Positions 51,896 through 61,435 of a stretch of 64,000 nucleotides of DNA are shown here, piece by piece. The stretch is from Frigoribacterium sp. JB110 (GTDB lineage: Bacteria; Actinomycetota; Actinomycetes; Actinomycetales; Microbacteriaceae): assembly GCF_900163665.1 (NCBI RefSeq), contig NZ_FUIA01000025.1, forward strand, positions 1 through 64,000. The letters are read 5' to 3'. The translations under genes were made by a program, and so were the position numbers. Below the pieces are notes generated by a model, which ran no database searches, was not told where the DNA came from, and saw only the letters and a list, made by a program, of their open reading frames with translations. Position 1 is the first letter of the stretch, and each line of letters begins with the position of its first letter.

Positions 51896-53440
51896 TCAGC
51901 CCTCCTTCAGCCCGATGGACATGTAGTCGAACTCGAAGCCATATTCGTCGTAGCCGACGACGTTCTCGCCGAGCCCGACGAGACGGTCGCCGAAGACGGG
52001 CGTCATATCGGCGCCGTCGGCGACGATGAGCCGCTGTGCGTCCTGGTACTTCTGCAGACGCGTGGCATCGTTCATGTCGGCACGGGCCTCGTCGAGCAGA
52101 CGGTCGAAATCGGGGTTGGACCACGCCGATTCGTTGTAGCTGGAGCCGGAGCGGAAGATCTGGTTCAGCAGCTGGTCGATCGGGCGCCCCGTGAACCAGT
52201 AGCTGACCATGAGCGGCTCGGCCATCCAGATCTGCGTGTAGTACGAGTCGGCGGCGACGTTCGTGATGTCGAGGTCGATTCCCGCCTGCTTCACCTGTGA
52301 GGCGTAGGCCGTGGCGATCGCGGTGAAGTTCGGCTCGTACGCCGAGGTGTGGATCTTCGCGGAGAAGCCCTCCCTGCCGATCTTGGCCAGGATGCTCTTC
52401 GCCTTCTCGGGGTCGTACTCGCGCTGTTCGTCGACGAAGGCGGCCAGCTGGGGAGGCACAGGGTTGTCCCACCCGGGTGTGCCGGTTCCCTGCAGGGCGG
52501 TGTCGAGGACGGCACGCGGATCGTAGGCGAGCTTCATCGCCTGGCGCATCTGCGGGTCGGCGAACTCGTCGCTGGTGTGCAGCATCGGGATCGTGTACCA
52601 CTGCGCGTTCTCGACGCGGGAGACGGTGACGCCGGGGGAGCCGGAGACGACGCGCGCCGTGGGGTTGTCGAGATTGGTCTGCGAGAGGAGGTCGACCTGA
52701 CGGGCGAGCAGCGCGTTCACCCTGGCCGAAGTGTCCTGGATCGAGAAGAACTCGATCCGGTCGAGGGCGGCGCGACCGCCGAAGTACTCCTCGTTCGCCC
52801 GGATGGCGCCCTGGCCGGCAGGTGTGAAGCTCTCCAGCACGAACGGACCGGTGCCGATGCCGGTGCGGCCGATGTCGGCGGCCGAGTCCTCAGGAATCAC
52901 GTAGCACTGGTAGGCGGTCAGCAGCGAGGGGAACTCCGCATTGGGGGAGGTCAGCCGGAACCGGACGGTGGTCGCATCGACGGCCTCGATGCGCTCGATC
53001 TGCTCGAGGGGGCCCGCCTGCGGCGACGCCGTCTCCGGATCGAGGATGTGCCCGAACGTGTATCGCACGTCGCGGGCGGTGAGCGCGCGGCTGTCGTGGA
53101 ACGTCACGCCGCTGCGCAGGCGGAAGTCCCACACCGTCGCGTCGGCGTTCGCCGACCAGTCAGTCGCGAGATCCGGAACGGTCTCGCCCGCACGGTCGAG
53201 CTTGACGAGGCGGTTGTAGATCGCGCCGAGGTACTCGTATGCGGACAGTGAGCTGGCCGGGTCGAGGGTCTCGGCGGCCGAGGCCGCGGGGCGGGCGATG
53301 CGCATGGCGGCGCCGGGCTTCGCCTTGCCGGTTGCCGCGGTGTCCGCGAGTTGCAGGGGCGGTGCCCCGCACGCGGCGAGGCCGAGGGTTGCGGAGGCTC
53401 CGAGGAGCCCTCCGAGGATGTGTCGACGGTTGAGAGTCAC
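51896..53440 (-). CDS. Family-5 extracellular solute-binding lipoprotein
   Basis: 514 residues. The N-terminus has NRRHILGG (twin-arginine-like), a hydrophobic stretch and the lipobox LAAC at about residues 21-24, so it is probably a Tat- or Sec-exported lipoprotein. Family-5 features include LDPASSLSAYEYLGAIYNRL, VWDFRLRSGVTFHDSRALTA and LAYDPRAVLDTALQG. It captures a peptide-like or other amphiphilic ligand for the importer. First gene of the operon; a palindrome lies just upstream. Confidence 0.92.
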   Translation of the reverse strand: MTLNRRHILGGLLGASATLGLAACGAPPLQLADTAATGKAKPGAAMRIARPAASAAETLDPASSLSAYEYLGAIYNRLVKLDRAGETVPDLATDWSANADATVWDFRLRSGVTFHDSRALTARDVRYTFGHILDPETASPQAGPLEQIERIEAVDATTVRFRLTSPNAEFPSLLTAYQCYVIPEDSAADIGRTGIGTGPFVLESFTPAGQGAIRANEEYFGGRAALDRIEFFSIQDTSARVNALLARQVDLLSQTNLDNPTARVVSGSPGVTVSRVENAQWYTIPMLHTSDEFADPQMRQAMKLAYDPRAVLDTALQGTGTPGWDNPVPPQLAAFVDEQREYDPEKAKSILAKIGREGFSAKIHTSAYEPNFTAIATAYASQVKQAGIDLDITNVAADSYYTQIWMAEPLMVSYWFTGRPIDQLLNQIFRSGSSYNESAWSNPDFDRLLDEARADMNDATRLQKYQDAQRLIVADGADMTPVFGDRLVGLGENVVGYDEYGFEFDYMSIGLKEG

Positions 53441-53459
53441 AGGTTTCTTCCAGACGCTA

Positions 53460-53477
53460 ATCGTTCGCTTGCACGAT
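53460..53477 (-). promoter_or_regulatory. Possible TetR operator upstream of the ABC-CocE operon
   Basis: ATCGT-N8-ACGAT forms an inverted repeat (TATCGTGCAAGCGAACGATTA region on the minus strand) about 20 bp upstream of the solute-binding-protein start. It is suitable for a dimeric repressor such as the operon's own TetR protein. Arms are short, so this is tentative. Confidence 0.35.
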
Positions 53478-53655
53478 ACAGCGATCTGTCAGGAACCCAA
53501 ATCGGCCACCGATCGGGAGCGGCCCGCTCGCAGCGCCGCCTTCCCTGTCATGCGTAGGGACCATCCGGAATCCGACACGCCGCAGGAACGACTCGCGTCG
53601 AAGGGGAGGGGAGCGTATGCATGCGAATATAAATGCCAGATCCGGGCCCGTGTGC

Positions 53656-53734
53656 GGCTCGCGAGATGCGCACATTTTCGACCGAATCACGTCCAGAACG
53701 GCGCATCTCGACGAGAAGTGCGCATCTCGGCAGC
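53656..53734 (+). repeat. 79-bp palindromic repeat, copy C
   Basis: Third copy of the unit at 20108-20186 and 43613-43691, plus orientation like copy B. One arm carries a single change (GAGATGCGCACATT). Located between the ABC operon promoter and the pst terminators. Confidence 0.85.
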
Positions 53735-53774
53735 TGGTGGGTGCGAGGTGAGGTGAGCGGCGGGGGACGGGAAA

Positions 53775-53801
53775 GGCCCCGTGCGCGGGGCGCACGGGGC
53801 C
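53775..53801 (-). terminator. Terminator of the pst operon
   Basis: GGCCCCGTGCGC and its exact complement pair around a 3-nt loop. On the minus strand the hairpin is followed by TTTCCCG. It lies about 50 bp after the pstB stop. Confidence 0.75.
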
Positions 53802-53809
53802 GAGAAGCC

Positions 53810-53843
53810 GGATGATCCGCGTCCCCCGAGGTGCGGATCATCC
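53810..53843 (-). terminator. Second hairpin behind pstB
   Basis: GGATGATCCGC (53810-53820) and its exact complement (53833-53843) flank a 12-nt loop directly after the pstB stop codon. No U-run; it may assist the stronger terminator downstream or protect the 3' end. Confidence 0.5.
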
Positions 53844-53852
53844 GGGGACGGG

Positions 53853-54632
53853 TCAGCCGAAGCGGCCGGAGACGTAGTCCTCGGTGGCCTGGACGGCCGG
53901 GCTGGTGAAGATCTTCGTGGTCTCGTCGAACTCGATCAGCTTGCCTGGCTTGCCGGTGCCCGCGATGTTGAAGAACGCCGTCTTGTCGCTGACGCGGCTG
54001 GCCTGCTGCATATTGTGCGTCACGATCACGACGGTGTAGTCGTTCTTCAGCTCTGCGATCAGCTCCTCGATCGCGAACGTCGAGATCGGGTCGAGGGCCG
54101 AGCACGGCTCGTCCATCAGGATGACCTCGGGCGAGACCGCGATCGCGCGTGCGATGCACAGGCGCTGCTGCTGCCCGCCGGAGAGGCCGGAGCCGGGCTT
54201 CTCGAGCCGGTCCTTGACTTCGTTCCACAGGTTCGCGCCGCGCAGCGACCGCTCGACGAGATCGTCCTGATCGCTCTTCGACATCCGGGAGTTGTTCAGC
54301 TTCACACCGGCCAGCACGTTGTCGCGGATCGACATCGTCGGGAACGGGTTCGGGCGCTGGAACACCATGCCCACCTGTCGGCGCACCAGTACGGGATCGA
54401 CGCCCGGGTCGTAGAGGTTCTTGCCGTCCAGCAGCACCTCACCCGCCACGCGGGCGCCGGGGATCACTTCGTGCATCCGGTTCAGGGTGCGCAGGAAGGT
54501 GGACTTGCCGCAGCCGGACGGACCGATGAAGGCCGTGACGCTGCGCGGCTGGATGTCGATCGAGACGCCCTCGACGGCGAGGAAGTCGCCGTAGTAGACG
54601 TTCAGATCGTTGACTTCGATGCTCTTGGACAA
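53853..54632 (-). CDS. pstB: Phosphate ABC importer ATPase
   Basis: A 259-residue ATPase. Walker [10 protein letters not shown], the PstB-specific [15 protein letters not shown], signature [15 protein letters not shown], and [14 protein letters not shown] (Walker B) are present. It energises the PstSCA phosphate importer. Last gene of pstS-C-A-B; no phoU follows. AGGAA-like sequence precedes the ATG. Confidence 0.97.
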   Translation of the reverse strand: MSKSIEVNDLNVYYGDFLAVEGVSIDIQPRSVTAFIGPSGCGKSTFLRTLNRMHEVIPGARVAGEVLLDGKNLYDPGVDPVLVRRQVGMVFQRPNPFPTMSIRDNVLAGVKLNNSRMSKSDQDDLVERSLRGANLWNEVKDRLEKPGSGLSGGQQQRLCIARAIAVSPEVILMDEPCSALDPISTFAIEELIAELKNDYTVVIVTHNMQQASRVSDKTAFFNIAGTGKPGKLIEFDETTKIFTSPAVQATEDYVSGRFG

Positions 54633-54644
54633 CGTGATTCCTTC

Positions 54645-55739
54645 TTATCGGGACTTGGGCGCGAAGATCTTCGCGATCAGGCGGGCGACGAGGTTGAGAA
54701 CCATCACGATCAGGATGAGCGCGAGTGCTGCGCCCCACGCGTTCGCCACAGCCGCGTCCGGTGTCGTTCCCTGGTTCATGTACGAGTTGTAGGCGAACAC
54801 CGGAAGGGTCATCATCTGGCCGTCGAACAGGTTCGTGTTCATCCCCATCGTCATACCTGCGGTGAGCAGCAGCGGAGCCGTCTCACCGATGACGCGCGCG
54901 ATGGCGAGCATGATGCTCGTGACGATTCCGGCGATGGAGGTGGGCAGCACGATCTTGACGATCGTGAGCCACTTCGGCACTCCGAGTGCGTAGGAGGCCT
55001 CACGCAGCTCGTTCGGCACGATGCGCAGCAGTTCCTCGCTGCCGCGCACCACGACGGGGATCATCAGCACGCTGAGCGCGAGAGAGCCCATGAAGCCCAT
55101 GGATATGCCAGGGCCGATCAGCAGGGCGAACACCGAATAGATGAACAGACCGGCGACGATCGAGGGGATGCCGGTCATGACGTCGACGAAGAACGTGATC
55201 GCCTTGGCGATCCTGCCGCCGTTGCCGTACTCGACGAGATAGATCGACGTCATCAGCCCGATCGGCACGGAGATGAGCGTGGCCATCAGCGTGATCAGCA
55301 CGGTGCCCCACATCGCGTGCACGATGCCGCCGCCCTCGCCGACGATGTTGCGCATCGAGTAGGTGAAGAACTCCCCGTCGAAGCGCAGGATGCCGTTGCT
55401 GACGACGGTCCACAGCAGCGACAGCAGGGGCAGCAGCGCGAGGACGAACGCCGTGCTGACCAGACCCGTCATCAGGCGGTCCATTGCGTGTCGTCGGCTC
55501 TCGGCGGCGAGTGAGACGGTCACGATCAGCACGATGTACAGCAGCATCGCGACGATGACGGCGCCGGCGACGTTGAAGCCCGCCAGCCCGTCCTCGCCGA
55601 TCGCGACGATGCCGAAGACGGCGAACGAGACGATGAAGGCGACGGCGACGAGGCCCCATGGGGCCCAGCCGGGCAGACGGTTCGCGGTCAGCGAGACGGA
55701 GGCGCTCGAGGGCGCGGCCGTTGTGGTCACTGTGGTCAT
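54645..55739 (-). CDS. pstA: Phosphate ABC importer permease PstA
   Basis: 364 residues. An N-terminal region with extra helices precedes the typical PstA core: MWGTVLITLMATLISVPIGL, VDVMTGIPSIVAGLFIY, EASYALGVPKWLTIVKIVLP (the EAA loop) and ARVIGETAPLLLTAGM. It forms the channel with PstC. The stop lies 12 bp before pstB and the start 1 bp after pstC. Confidence 0.95.
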   Translation of the reverse strand: MTTVTTTAAPSSASVSLTANRLPGWAPWGLVAVAFIVSFAVFGIVAIGEDGLAGFNVAGAVIVAMLLYIVLIVTVSLAAESRRHAMDRLMTGLVSTAFVLALLPLLSLLWTVVSNGILRFDGEFFTYSMRNIVGEGGGIVHAMWGTVLITLMATLISVPIGLMTSIYLVEYGNGGRIAKAITFFVDVMTGIPSIVAGLFIYSVFALLIGPGISMGFMGSLALSVLMIPVVVRGSEELLRIVPNELREASYALGVPKWLTIVKIVLPTSIAGIVTSIMLAIARVIGETAPLLLTAGMTMGMNTNLFDGQMMTLPVFAYNSYMNQGTTPDAAVANAWGAALALILIVMVLNLVARLIAKIFAPKSR

Positions 55740-55740
55740 G

Positions 55741-56736
55741 TCAGTTCGCTCCCGAGAACTCGGCGCGGCGGTTGACGACCCAGCGCGCCAGCGCGTTGAC
55801 GGCGAAGGTCACGACGAACAGGATGAGACCGGTCGCGATCAGGGCGTTGACGCCTTCGCCGTGGGCCTCGGGGAAGGCCAGGGCGATATTGGCGGGGATC
55901 GTGGTGGGGTTGACCGAGGTGAGCACCTCGAAGGAGACGACGCCCGTCACCGAGAGCACCATGGTCACAGCCATCGTCTCGCCGAGCGCGCGGCCGAGGC
56001 CGAGCATCGCTCCGGAGACCATGCCTCCGCGTGCGAACGGGAGCACCGCCATCCGGATCATCTCCCAGCGTGTGGCGCCGAGCGCGAGTGCGGCCTCCTC
56101 GTGCAGGCGCGGCGCCTGCAGGAACACCTCACGGCAGATCGCGGTCATCACGGGCAGGATCATCACCGCGAGCACGAGCGACGCCGTGAGGATCGTGCGG
56201 CCCGTCGGTGAGACCACGCCGCCGAACAGCGGGATCCAGCCGAGGTACGCGTTCAGCCATGCGAATCCGGGCTGCAGCAGCGGGGCGAACACGAGGCCGC
56301 CCCACAAGCCGAACACCACAGAGGGCACGGCGGCCAGCAGATCGATGACGTAGCCGAGCACCGCGGCGAGTGCGCGCGGCGCGTAGTGCGAGATGAACAG
56401 CGCGATGCCGATCGCGATCGGCGTCGCGATGATGAGCGCCAGGAACGACGACCAGACCGTGCCGAACACGAACGGGCCGACGTAGGACCAGAACGACTCG
56501 CCCTCGAGGATGTGGTTGCCGCTGGTGTCCGGCTTGAACGCCGGGATCGACTGCACGACGAGGAAGACAGCGACAGCGGCGAGGACGAGCAGGATGATCC
56601 AGCCGGCACCGAGCGCCGAGCCGGAGAAGATGAGGTCTCCTGGGCGCTTCTTCGCCTTGATCGCACCCGGCTGGGCCTGGGATTCGGACTCGGGCGACGG
56701 CTTCTCGGCGTCGGCCGTTTTCTCAGACGCGCTCAT
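55741..56736 (-). CDS. pstC: Phosphate ABC importer permease PstC
   Basis: 331 residues. After a charged, glutamate-rich cytoplasmic N-terminus (about 35 residues) come six helices, including FVFGTVWSSFLALIIATPIA, DLLAAVPSVVFGLWG, EEAALALGATRWEMIRMAVL (EAA loop) and GRALGETMAVTMVLS. Partner of PstA. It is separated from pstS by 120 bp containing a strong hairpin, which should lower its expression relative to pstS. Confidence 0.95.
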   Translation of the reverse strand: MSASEKTADAEKPSPESESQAQPGAIKAKKRPGDLIFSGSALGAGWIILLVLAAVAVFLVVQSIPAFKPDTSGNHILEGESFWSYVGPFVFGTVWSSFLALIIATPIAIGIALFISHYAPRALAAVLGYVIDLLAAVPSVVFGLWGGLVFAPLLQPGFAWLNAYLGWIPLFGGVVSPTGRTILTASLVLAVMILPVMTAICREVFLQAPRLHEEAALALGATRWEMIRMAVLPFARGGMVSGAMLGLGRALGETMAVTMVLSVTGVVSFEVLTSVNPTTIPANIALAFPEAHGEGVNALIATGLILFVVTFAVNALARWVVNRRAEFSGAN

Positions 56737-56785
56737 TGGCTCCTGGTCCTCGGATTTCGGTGGTTTCGACTCGGGGAATCGTGGC

Positions 56786-56839
56786 GGTGCCCCCGTCGCC
56801 TCTCACGCGTCGTGCGCGTCAGAGAGCGACGGGGGCACC
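56786..56839 (-). promoter_or_regulatory. Hairpin between pstS and pstC (attenuator or RNA stabiliser)
   Basis: GGTGCCCCCGTCGC (56786-56799) pairs exactly with 56826-56839, and the inner part also pairs (CTCT/AGAG, ACGCG/CGCGT). It follows the pstS stop by 17 bp. Without a clear U-tail it probably causes partial termination or protects the pstS message, a known way to make more binding protein than permease. Confidence 0.55.
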
Positions 56840-56856
56840 GGCGACCGATCAGACGA

Positions 56857-57966
56857 TCAGCCGACCTGGATGGTGTCGATCGCGCCGAGCACCTGCTCGC
56901 GGAGCGAGTCGGAGATCGGTGCGTTGCCCGCGTTCTCGGCTGCGGCGTCCTGACCCTCAGCGCTGGCCATGTACTCGAAGTAGCCCTTCACCAGAGCGGC
57001 GACGTTCTCGTCCTCGTACTGCTCGCACGCGATGGCGTAGCTGACCAGGGCGATCGGGTAGGCGCCACCGGTGGCGCCTGCCGGGTCGATGTCGAAGACG
57101 AGGTCGCCCTCGCCGCGGCCCTCGACGAGCGGCGAGTTCTCGACGAGCGCGGCGGCCGCGTCCGAGGAGTACTCGACGTACTCGCCGTCGACGCCGACGT
57201 GCACCTGGCCGGATCCTTCGGGGATCTGCGACGCGTCGAGGTAGCCGATCGTGCCCACACCGCTGCCGAGCACCTGCGCGACGCCCGAGGTCTGCTGGGC
57301 GGCCTCGCCGCTGTCGAGCGGCCACTCACCGGAGATCTCGAAGTCCCAGACGTCGGGAGCGGTTGCCTGCAGGTAGGTCACGAACGTCTCGGTGGTGCCC
57401 GAGTCGTCGGCGCGGTGCACCGGGGTGATGTCCAGGTCGGGCAGCTCGGCGTCGGGGTTCGCCTCGGCGATCGCGTCGTCGGACCAGTTGCTGATCTCAC
57501 CGGCGAAGATGCCGGCGATCGTCTCGGCGTCGAGGTTCAGGGTGTCGACGCCCTCGAGGTTGAATGCCACGGCGACGGGCGAGATGTACATCGGAACCTC
57601 GACGATGTCGTCGGTCGAGCAGGCGCCGAAGCCGCCTGCGGCGACCTCTTCGTCGTCGAACGCACGGTCGGAGCCGATGAAGTTGCTCGCGCCGGCGAGG
57701 AAGTTCTCGCGGCCCGTGCCGGAGCCGGTCGACTCGTAGTTGACGGTCACGCCGTCGTTTGCGGTCTGGAAGCCGGCGACCCAGGCCTCCTGAGCGGCCA
57801 CCTGCGAGGAGGCGCCGCTGGCGTTGATCGTGCCCTCGAGTGCCGTGCCGTCCTCGCTGCCGTTCGCGGCGTCGCCGGATCCGCCTTCGTTAGCCGCGCA
57901 GGCGGTGAGTGCGAGAGCGGCAGCGGCACCGAGCACCGCGACGCTGGTGAAACGGGTGATCTTCAC
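56857..57966 (-). CDS. pstS: Phosphate-binding lipoprotein
   Basis: A 369-residue periplasmic-binding-protein-type receptor anchored as a lipoprotein (signal MKITRFTSVAVLGAAAALAL, lipobox LTAC). INASGASSQVAAQEAWVAGF and YESTGSGTGRENFLAG contain the phosphate-binding loops, and ADDSGTTETFVTYL is the second site. First gene of the pst operon, preceded by a PHO box at 58064-58081. Confidence 0.96.
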   Translation of the reverse strand: MKITRFTSVAVLGAAAALALTACAANEGGSGDAANGSEDGTALEGTINASGASSQVAAQEAWVAGFQTANDGVTVNYESTGSGTGRENFLAGASNFIGSDRAFDDEEVAAGGFGACSTDDIVEVPMYISPVAVAFNLEGVDTLNLDAETIAGIFAGEISNWSDDAIAEANPDAELPDLDITPVHRADDSGTTETFVTYLQATAPDVWDFEISGEWPLDSGEAAQQTSGVAQVLGSGVGTIGYLDASQIPEGSGQVHVGVDGEYVEYSSDAAAALVENSPLVEGRGEGDLVFDIDPAGATGGAYPIALVSYAIACEQYEDENVAALVKGYFEYMASAEGQDAAAENAGNAPISDSLREQVLGAIDTIQVG

Positions 57967-58063
57967 TGTGTTTCCGTTCAGTCATGTGGTCAGGGATGAC
58001 CCCGCAGAACTCCGGGGCACGCACTGACGCTAGGCGGACGCGTTAACGAGAGTGCGCTCCCTG

Positions 58064-58081
58064 GGTGAACGGAAGGTGAAC
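58064..58081 (-). promoter_or_regulatory. PHO box (PhoP-type direct repeat) upstream of pstS
   Basis: On the minus strand GTTCACC-TTCC-GTTCACC: two identical 7-bp units 11 bp apart, the form of actinobacterial PhoP-binding sites as known in Streptomyces. It is about 100 bp upstream of the pstS ATG, and a TANNNT hexamer (TAGCGT, about 58028-58033) lies downstream. Confidence 0.8.
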
Positions 58082-58183
58082 GGGGAGCGAAGGGCGCGCA
58101 TATCCGCCTCGAATGGGGAATCCGGTGCCACGATGACTATGCTGCGGCACCGCAGCCGCGCAGATCCGGATGGGGCGTGCACG

Positions 58184-59137
58184 TCAGACGAGAGGCGAAT
58201 GTGCCTCGACGGCGACGATGCTCCGTTCCGGTTCGTGCTTGCTGATGTGCGCCACGGTGAACGACCCGGTCGACATCGCCGAACGCGTGTCGACCCGCGA
58301 CGCTCTGCGCGCACCCGTCTCGAGCCAGAGCTGCTCGAGGATCCCCGGCAGCACGGGCCCGTGGCTGCACAGCACCGCTCCCTTGCCTGCGGCGAGGCGC
58401 TCGGAAACGACGCTGCGCACGTCGTCGAGCCCGTCCTCCCAGGCGTCCTGACTGATGGCATCGGTCTCGGCGATGGGGCGTCCCAGCGCCTTCGACAGCG
58501 GACGCACGGTCTGCAGGCACCTCGTGGCGGTGCTCGAGACCACTTTGCGCACACCGAACGCGCGCAGCTCGCCGGCGAGCGCCTTGGCCTGGTCCCTGCC
58601 CTTGGGGAGAAGAGGGCGGAGGTGGTCTGCCCTCGGCCAGTCCTTGCGCGACATCGCCGCGCCGTGCCGCAGGGCGACGACGGGGAACGTCGCGCGAGCG
58701 CCGTTCTCGAACTGCGCGAGGAACTGCTCGAGGATGTCGACGTCGAACTCGTAGGTGAGCCGCTTCAGCGCCTTCTCTGCCGTCAACCACTCGACAGCCG
58801 AGACCTCGCGGTTGGGGGCGAACGTGCTCTCGCGGACGGCGCGATCCTTCGCGCGCATCGCCCAGTAGTGCACGATCTTGTCGCGCCCGTTCGGCAGTGC
58901 GTAGCGCGTGTCTCCGATCGGTGGGCCCAGCGGCGCGGCGATGCCCGTCTCCTCCCGCACCTCGCGCGCGGCGGTCTCGGCGAGGATCTCACCCGCCTTG
59001 ACCTTGCCCTTCGGGAAGCTGATGTCGTCGTGGGTGGTGCGATGCACGACGAGGACGCGCAGTCTTCCGCCGGTGACGCGCCAGAGGACGCCGCCCGCGG
59101 CGTAGACCGTGCTCGTGCTCACCGTGTCATTATTCAT
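58184..59137 (-). CDS. mutT1: Nudix hydrolase fused to histidine phosphatase (MutT1-like)
   Basis: 317 residues. The Nudix domain (1-~140) has the Nudix box [20 protein letters not shown] (residues 45-64), continuing TG. The C-terminal half is a histidine-phosphatase domain ([20 protein letters not shown], with RHG, and CSHGPVLPG). The layout matches mycobacterial MutT1, which degrades oxidised or dinucleotide polyphosphates and whose phosphatase half completes dephosphorylation. It overlaps ppk by 4 nt (ATGA), as Rv2985/Rv2984 neighbours do. Confidence 0.9.
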   Translation of the reverse strand: MNNDTVSTSTVYAAGGVLWRVTGGRLRVLVVHRTTHDDISFPKGKVKAGEILAETAAREVREETGIAAPLGPPIGDTRYALPNGRDKIVHYWAMRAKDRAVRESTFAPNREVSAVEWLTAEKALKRLTYEFDVDILEQFLAQFENGARATFPVVALRHGAAMSRKDWPRADHLRPLLPKGRDQAKALAGELRAFGVRKVVSSTATRCLQTVRPLSKALGRPIAETDAISQDAWEDGLDDVRSVVSERLAAGKGAVLCSHGPVLPGILEQLWLETGARRASRVDTRSAMSTGSFTVAHISKHEPERSIVAVEAHSPLV

Positions 59138-61317
59138 CGCGGTGAGCGCGAGCGGCGGCGACCCGCGACGATCTCCATAGTCCGATCCTGCACATCGACG
59201 ATCGGGCTGCCGTCTGCGTCGAGGTGATGGCGGGTCCACACGGCGTCCGCGCCGAGCTGCCATGTCGCCGACGAGTCGTCCATCGCCATCGCGAACAGGT
59301 CGAGCAGCTCCCTGATGTGGCGCTCTTCTTTCACACGTACGAGTGCTTCCACGCGGCGGTCGAGGTTGCGGTGCATCATGTCGGCGCTGCCGATGAACAC
59401 CTCGGGGCTGCCGTCGTTCTCGAACGCGAAGATGCGCGAGTGCTCGAGGTAGCGTCCGAGCACGCTGCGCACCCGGATGTTGTCGCTGACGCCGGGAAGA
59501 TCGACGCGCAGGCTGCAGATGCCGCGCACCCAGACATCGACCTGCACACCGGCCTGGCTGGCGCGGTAGAGCGCGTCGATGATCTGCTCGTCGACCATCG
59601 AATTGACCTTGATCCGCACCGCGGCCGGCTTGCCGTCGCGGGCATGCTTCGTCTCGCGTTCGATCAGCTTGACCAGACCCTTGCGCAGGTGCAGCGGCGC
59701 GACCAGCAGTCGCTTGAACTTCTTCTCGATCGCGTAGCCGCTCAGCTCGTTGAACAGACGGGTCAGGTCGAGTCCGATGGCCGGGTCGCAGGTGAACAGC
59801 CCGAAGTCCTCGTACATCCGGCTGGTCTTCGGGTTGTAGTTGCCCGTGCCGACGTGGCTGTAGTGGCGCAGCTGGCCGCGCTCTTCGCGGATGACGAGGG
59901 CGAGCTTGCAGTGCGTCTTGAGTCCGACGAGGCCGTACACGACGTGCACGCCGGCCTTCTCGAGCTGGCGCGCCCACTCGATGTTGTTGGCTTCGTCGAA
60001 GCGCGCCTTCACCTCGACGAGGGCGAGCACCTGCTTGCCGTTCTGGGCGGCCTCGATCAGCGCGGCGATGATCGGGCTGTCACCGCTGGTGCGGTACAGC
60101 GTCTGCTTGATCGCCAGCACGTGCGGGTCGCGGGCAGCCTGCTCCAGGAAGGCCTGCACGCTGGTCGCGAACGACTCGTACGGGTGGTGCACGAGCACGT
60201 CGCCGCCGCGGATGGCCTGGAAGATATCGGCCTTCGCGTGCTTCGAGTCCGCGTCCTTCGGGCGCAACTCGAGCGCCGTCACGGGAACGTGCTTGGGGTA
60301 CCTCAGCTCCGGCCGGTCGAGGGAGGAGAAGCCGAACAGGGCGCGCAGATCGAGCGGTCCGCGCAGGCGGTAGACCTCCTGCTCGGAGATGTCGAGCTCG
60401 TCGAGCAGCAGGTCGAGCGTGACGTCGTCCATCTCCTCGGCGATCTCGAGCCGGATGGGCGGCCCGAAGCGCCGCCGACGCAGCTCCTGCTCGAGCGCCT
60501 GGATCAGGTTCTCGGTCTCGTCCTCCTCGACGACCATGTCCTCGTTGCGCGTGAGGCGGAAGGCGTGGTGCTCGAGTACGTCCATGCCGGGGAACAGGTC
60601 CGAGAGGTTCTCGGCGATGAGATCCTCCAGCGGAAGCATCCGACCGTGGTTCGTCTGCTCCGTGCCGGGCACGGGCACCATCCGGGGCAGCATCGGAGGC
60701 ACCTTGAGGCGCGCGAAGTCCTGACGCCCGGTGCGGGCGTTCCTGATGCGCACAGCGAGGTTCAGCGACAACCCGGAGATGTAGGGGAACGGGTGTGCGG
60801 GGTCGACGGCGAGAGGCATCAGCACGGGGAAGACCTGCACCTGGAAGTACTCGTACAGCTCCGCCTGCTCCTCGCCGGTGAGATCGTGCCACGCCACGAT
60901 CTCGACACCCTCGGCGGCCAGAGCGGGGCGCACCTGCTCGTGCCACACAGCGGCGTGACGCTCCTGCAGCGCGTGCGCCTCGGCGCCGATCGACTCGAGC
61001 ACCTTCGCTGGTGCGGTGCCGATGTTGTTCGGTATCGCGAGCCCCGTCATGATGCGACGCTTCAGACCCGCCACGCGCACCATGAAGAACTCGTCGAGGT
61101 TGCTGGCGAAGATGCCGAGGAAGTTGGTGCGCTCCAGCAGCGGCACGTTCGGGTCCTCGGCGAGCTCGAGCACACGCTGGTTGAACGCCAGCCAGCTCAG
61201 CTCGCGGTCGACGTAGCGATTGTCAGGCAGATCGACGTCGGCCGTCGGTACGAGCTCGTCGAAGTCGTCGTCCTCCGAGTCTCCCAGCCCGGTGTCGACG
61301 ATCGATGCGTCCGTCAT
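59134..61317 (-). CDS. ppk: Polyphosphate kinase 1
   Basis: A 727-residue PPK1, reversibly moving the gamma-phosphate of ATP onto polyphosphate. N and head domains are followed by the two PLD-like catalytic domains. [32 protein letters not shown] (autophosphorylated histidine region) and [17 protein letters not shown] are characteristic. It starts at 61317 with AGGAGC upstream; a 29-codon longer frame is rejected. Its place beside pst and mutT1 links it to phosphate storage. Confidence 0.96.
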   Translation of the reverse strand: MTDASIVDTGLGDSEDDDFDELVPTADVDLPDNRYVDRELSWLAFNQRVLELAEDPNVPLLERTNFLGIFASNLDEFFMVRVAGLKRRIMTGLAIPNNIGTAPAKVLESIGAEAHALQERHAAVWHEQVRPALAAEGVEIVAWHDLTGEEQAELYEYFQVQVFPVLMPLAVDPAHPFPYISGLSLNLAVRIRNARTGRQDFARLKVPPMLPRMVPVPGTEQTNHGRMLPLEDLIAENLSDLFPGMDVLEHHAFRLTRNEDMVVEEDETENLIQALEQELRRRRFGPPIRLEIAEEMDDVTLDLLLDELDISEQEVYRLRGPLDLRALFGFSSLDRPELRYPKHVPVTALELRPKDADSKHAKADIFQAIRGGDVLVHHPYESFATSVQAFLEQAARDPHVLAIKQTLYRTSGDSPIIAALIEAAQNGKQVLALVEVKARFDEANNIEWARQLEKAGVHVVYGLVGLKTHCKLALVIREERGQLRHYSHVGTGNYNPKTSRMYEDFGLFTCDPAIGLDLTRLFNELSGYAIEKKFKRLLVAPLHLRKGLVKLIERETKHARDGKPAAVRIKVNSMVDEQIIDALYRASQAGVQVDVWVRGICSLRVDLPGVSDNIRVRSVLGRYLEHSRIFAFENDGSPEVFIGSADMMHRNLDRRVEALVRVKEERHIRELLDLFAMAMDDSSATWQLGADAVWTRHHLDADGSPIVDVQDRTMEIVAGRRRSRSPR

Positions 61318-61435
61318 GGCTGCTCCTGCCGATCGATTCAGTGGGCTCCCATCCTGGCACCCGCAGGTGGCCTCGTGGTTAACAACCCGCGTGGCGGGCG
61401 TCATCCGGGGGTGTCCGGCGCGTGTCGCGCCCGTC

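Larger units (their letters stand above)
53441..53852. other. Intergenic region with operator, repeat and terminators
   Basis: This 412-bp gap holds no convincing gene. From right to left on the minus strand it contains two hairpins behind pstB (53775-53801 and 53810-53843), copy C of the 79-bp palindromic repeat (53656-53734), and the promoter region of the ABC operon with a short palindrome at 53460-53477. Confidence 0.7.

Noticed and set aside
20108..53734. CRISPR interpretation of the GAGATGCGCACTT repeats
   Set aside because: Copies are tens of kilobases apart with no spacer array and no cas genes nearby.
56386..57999. 537-codon open frame antisense to pstS and pstC
   Set aside because: Low-complexity Arg/Val/Asp translation, spans two real genes and their intergenic hairpin; no ribosome site.
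61318..61435. PHO box upstream of ppk
   Set aside because: GTTAACC and nearby CCACC do not form the spaced GTTCACC direct repeat.
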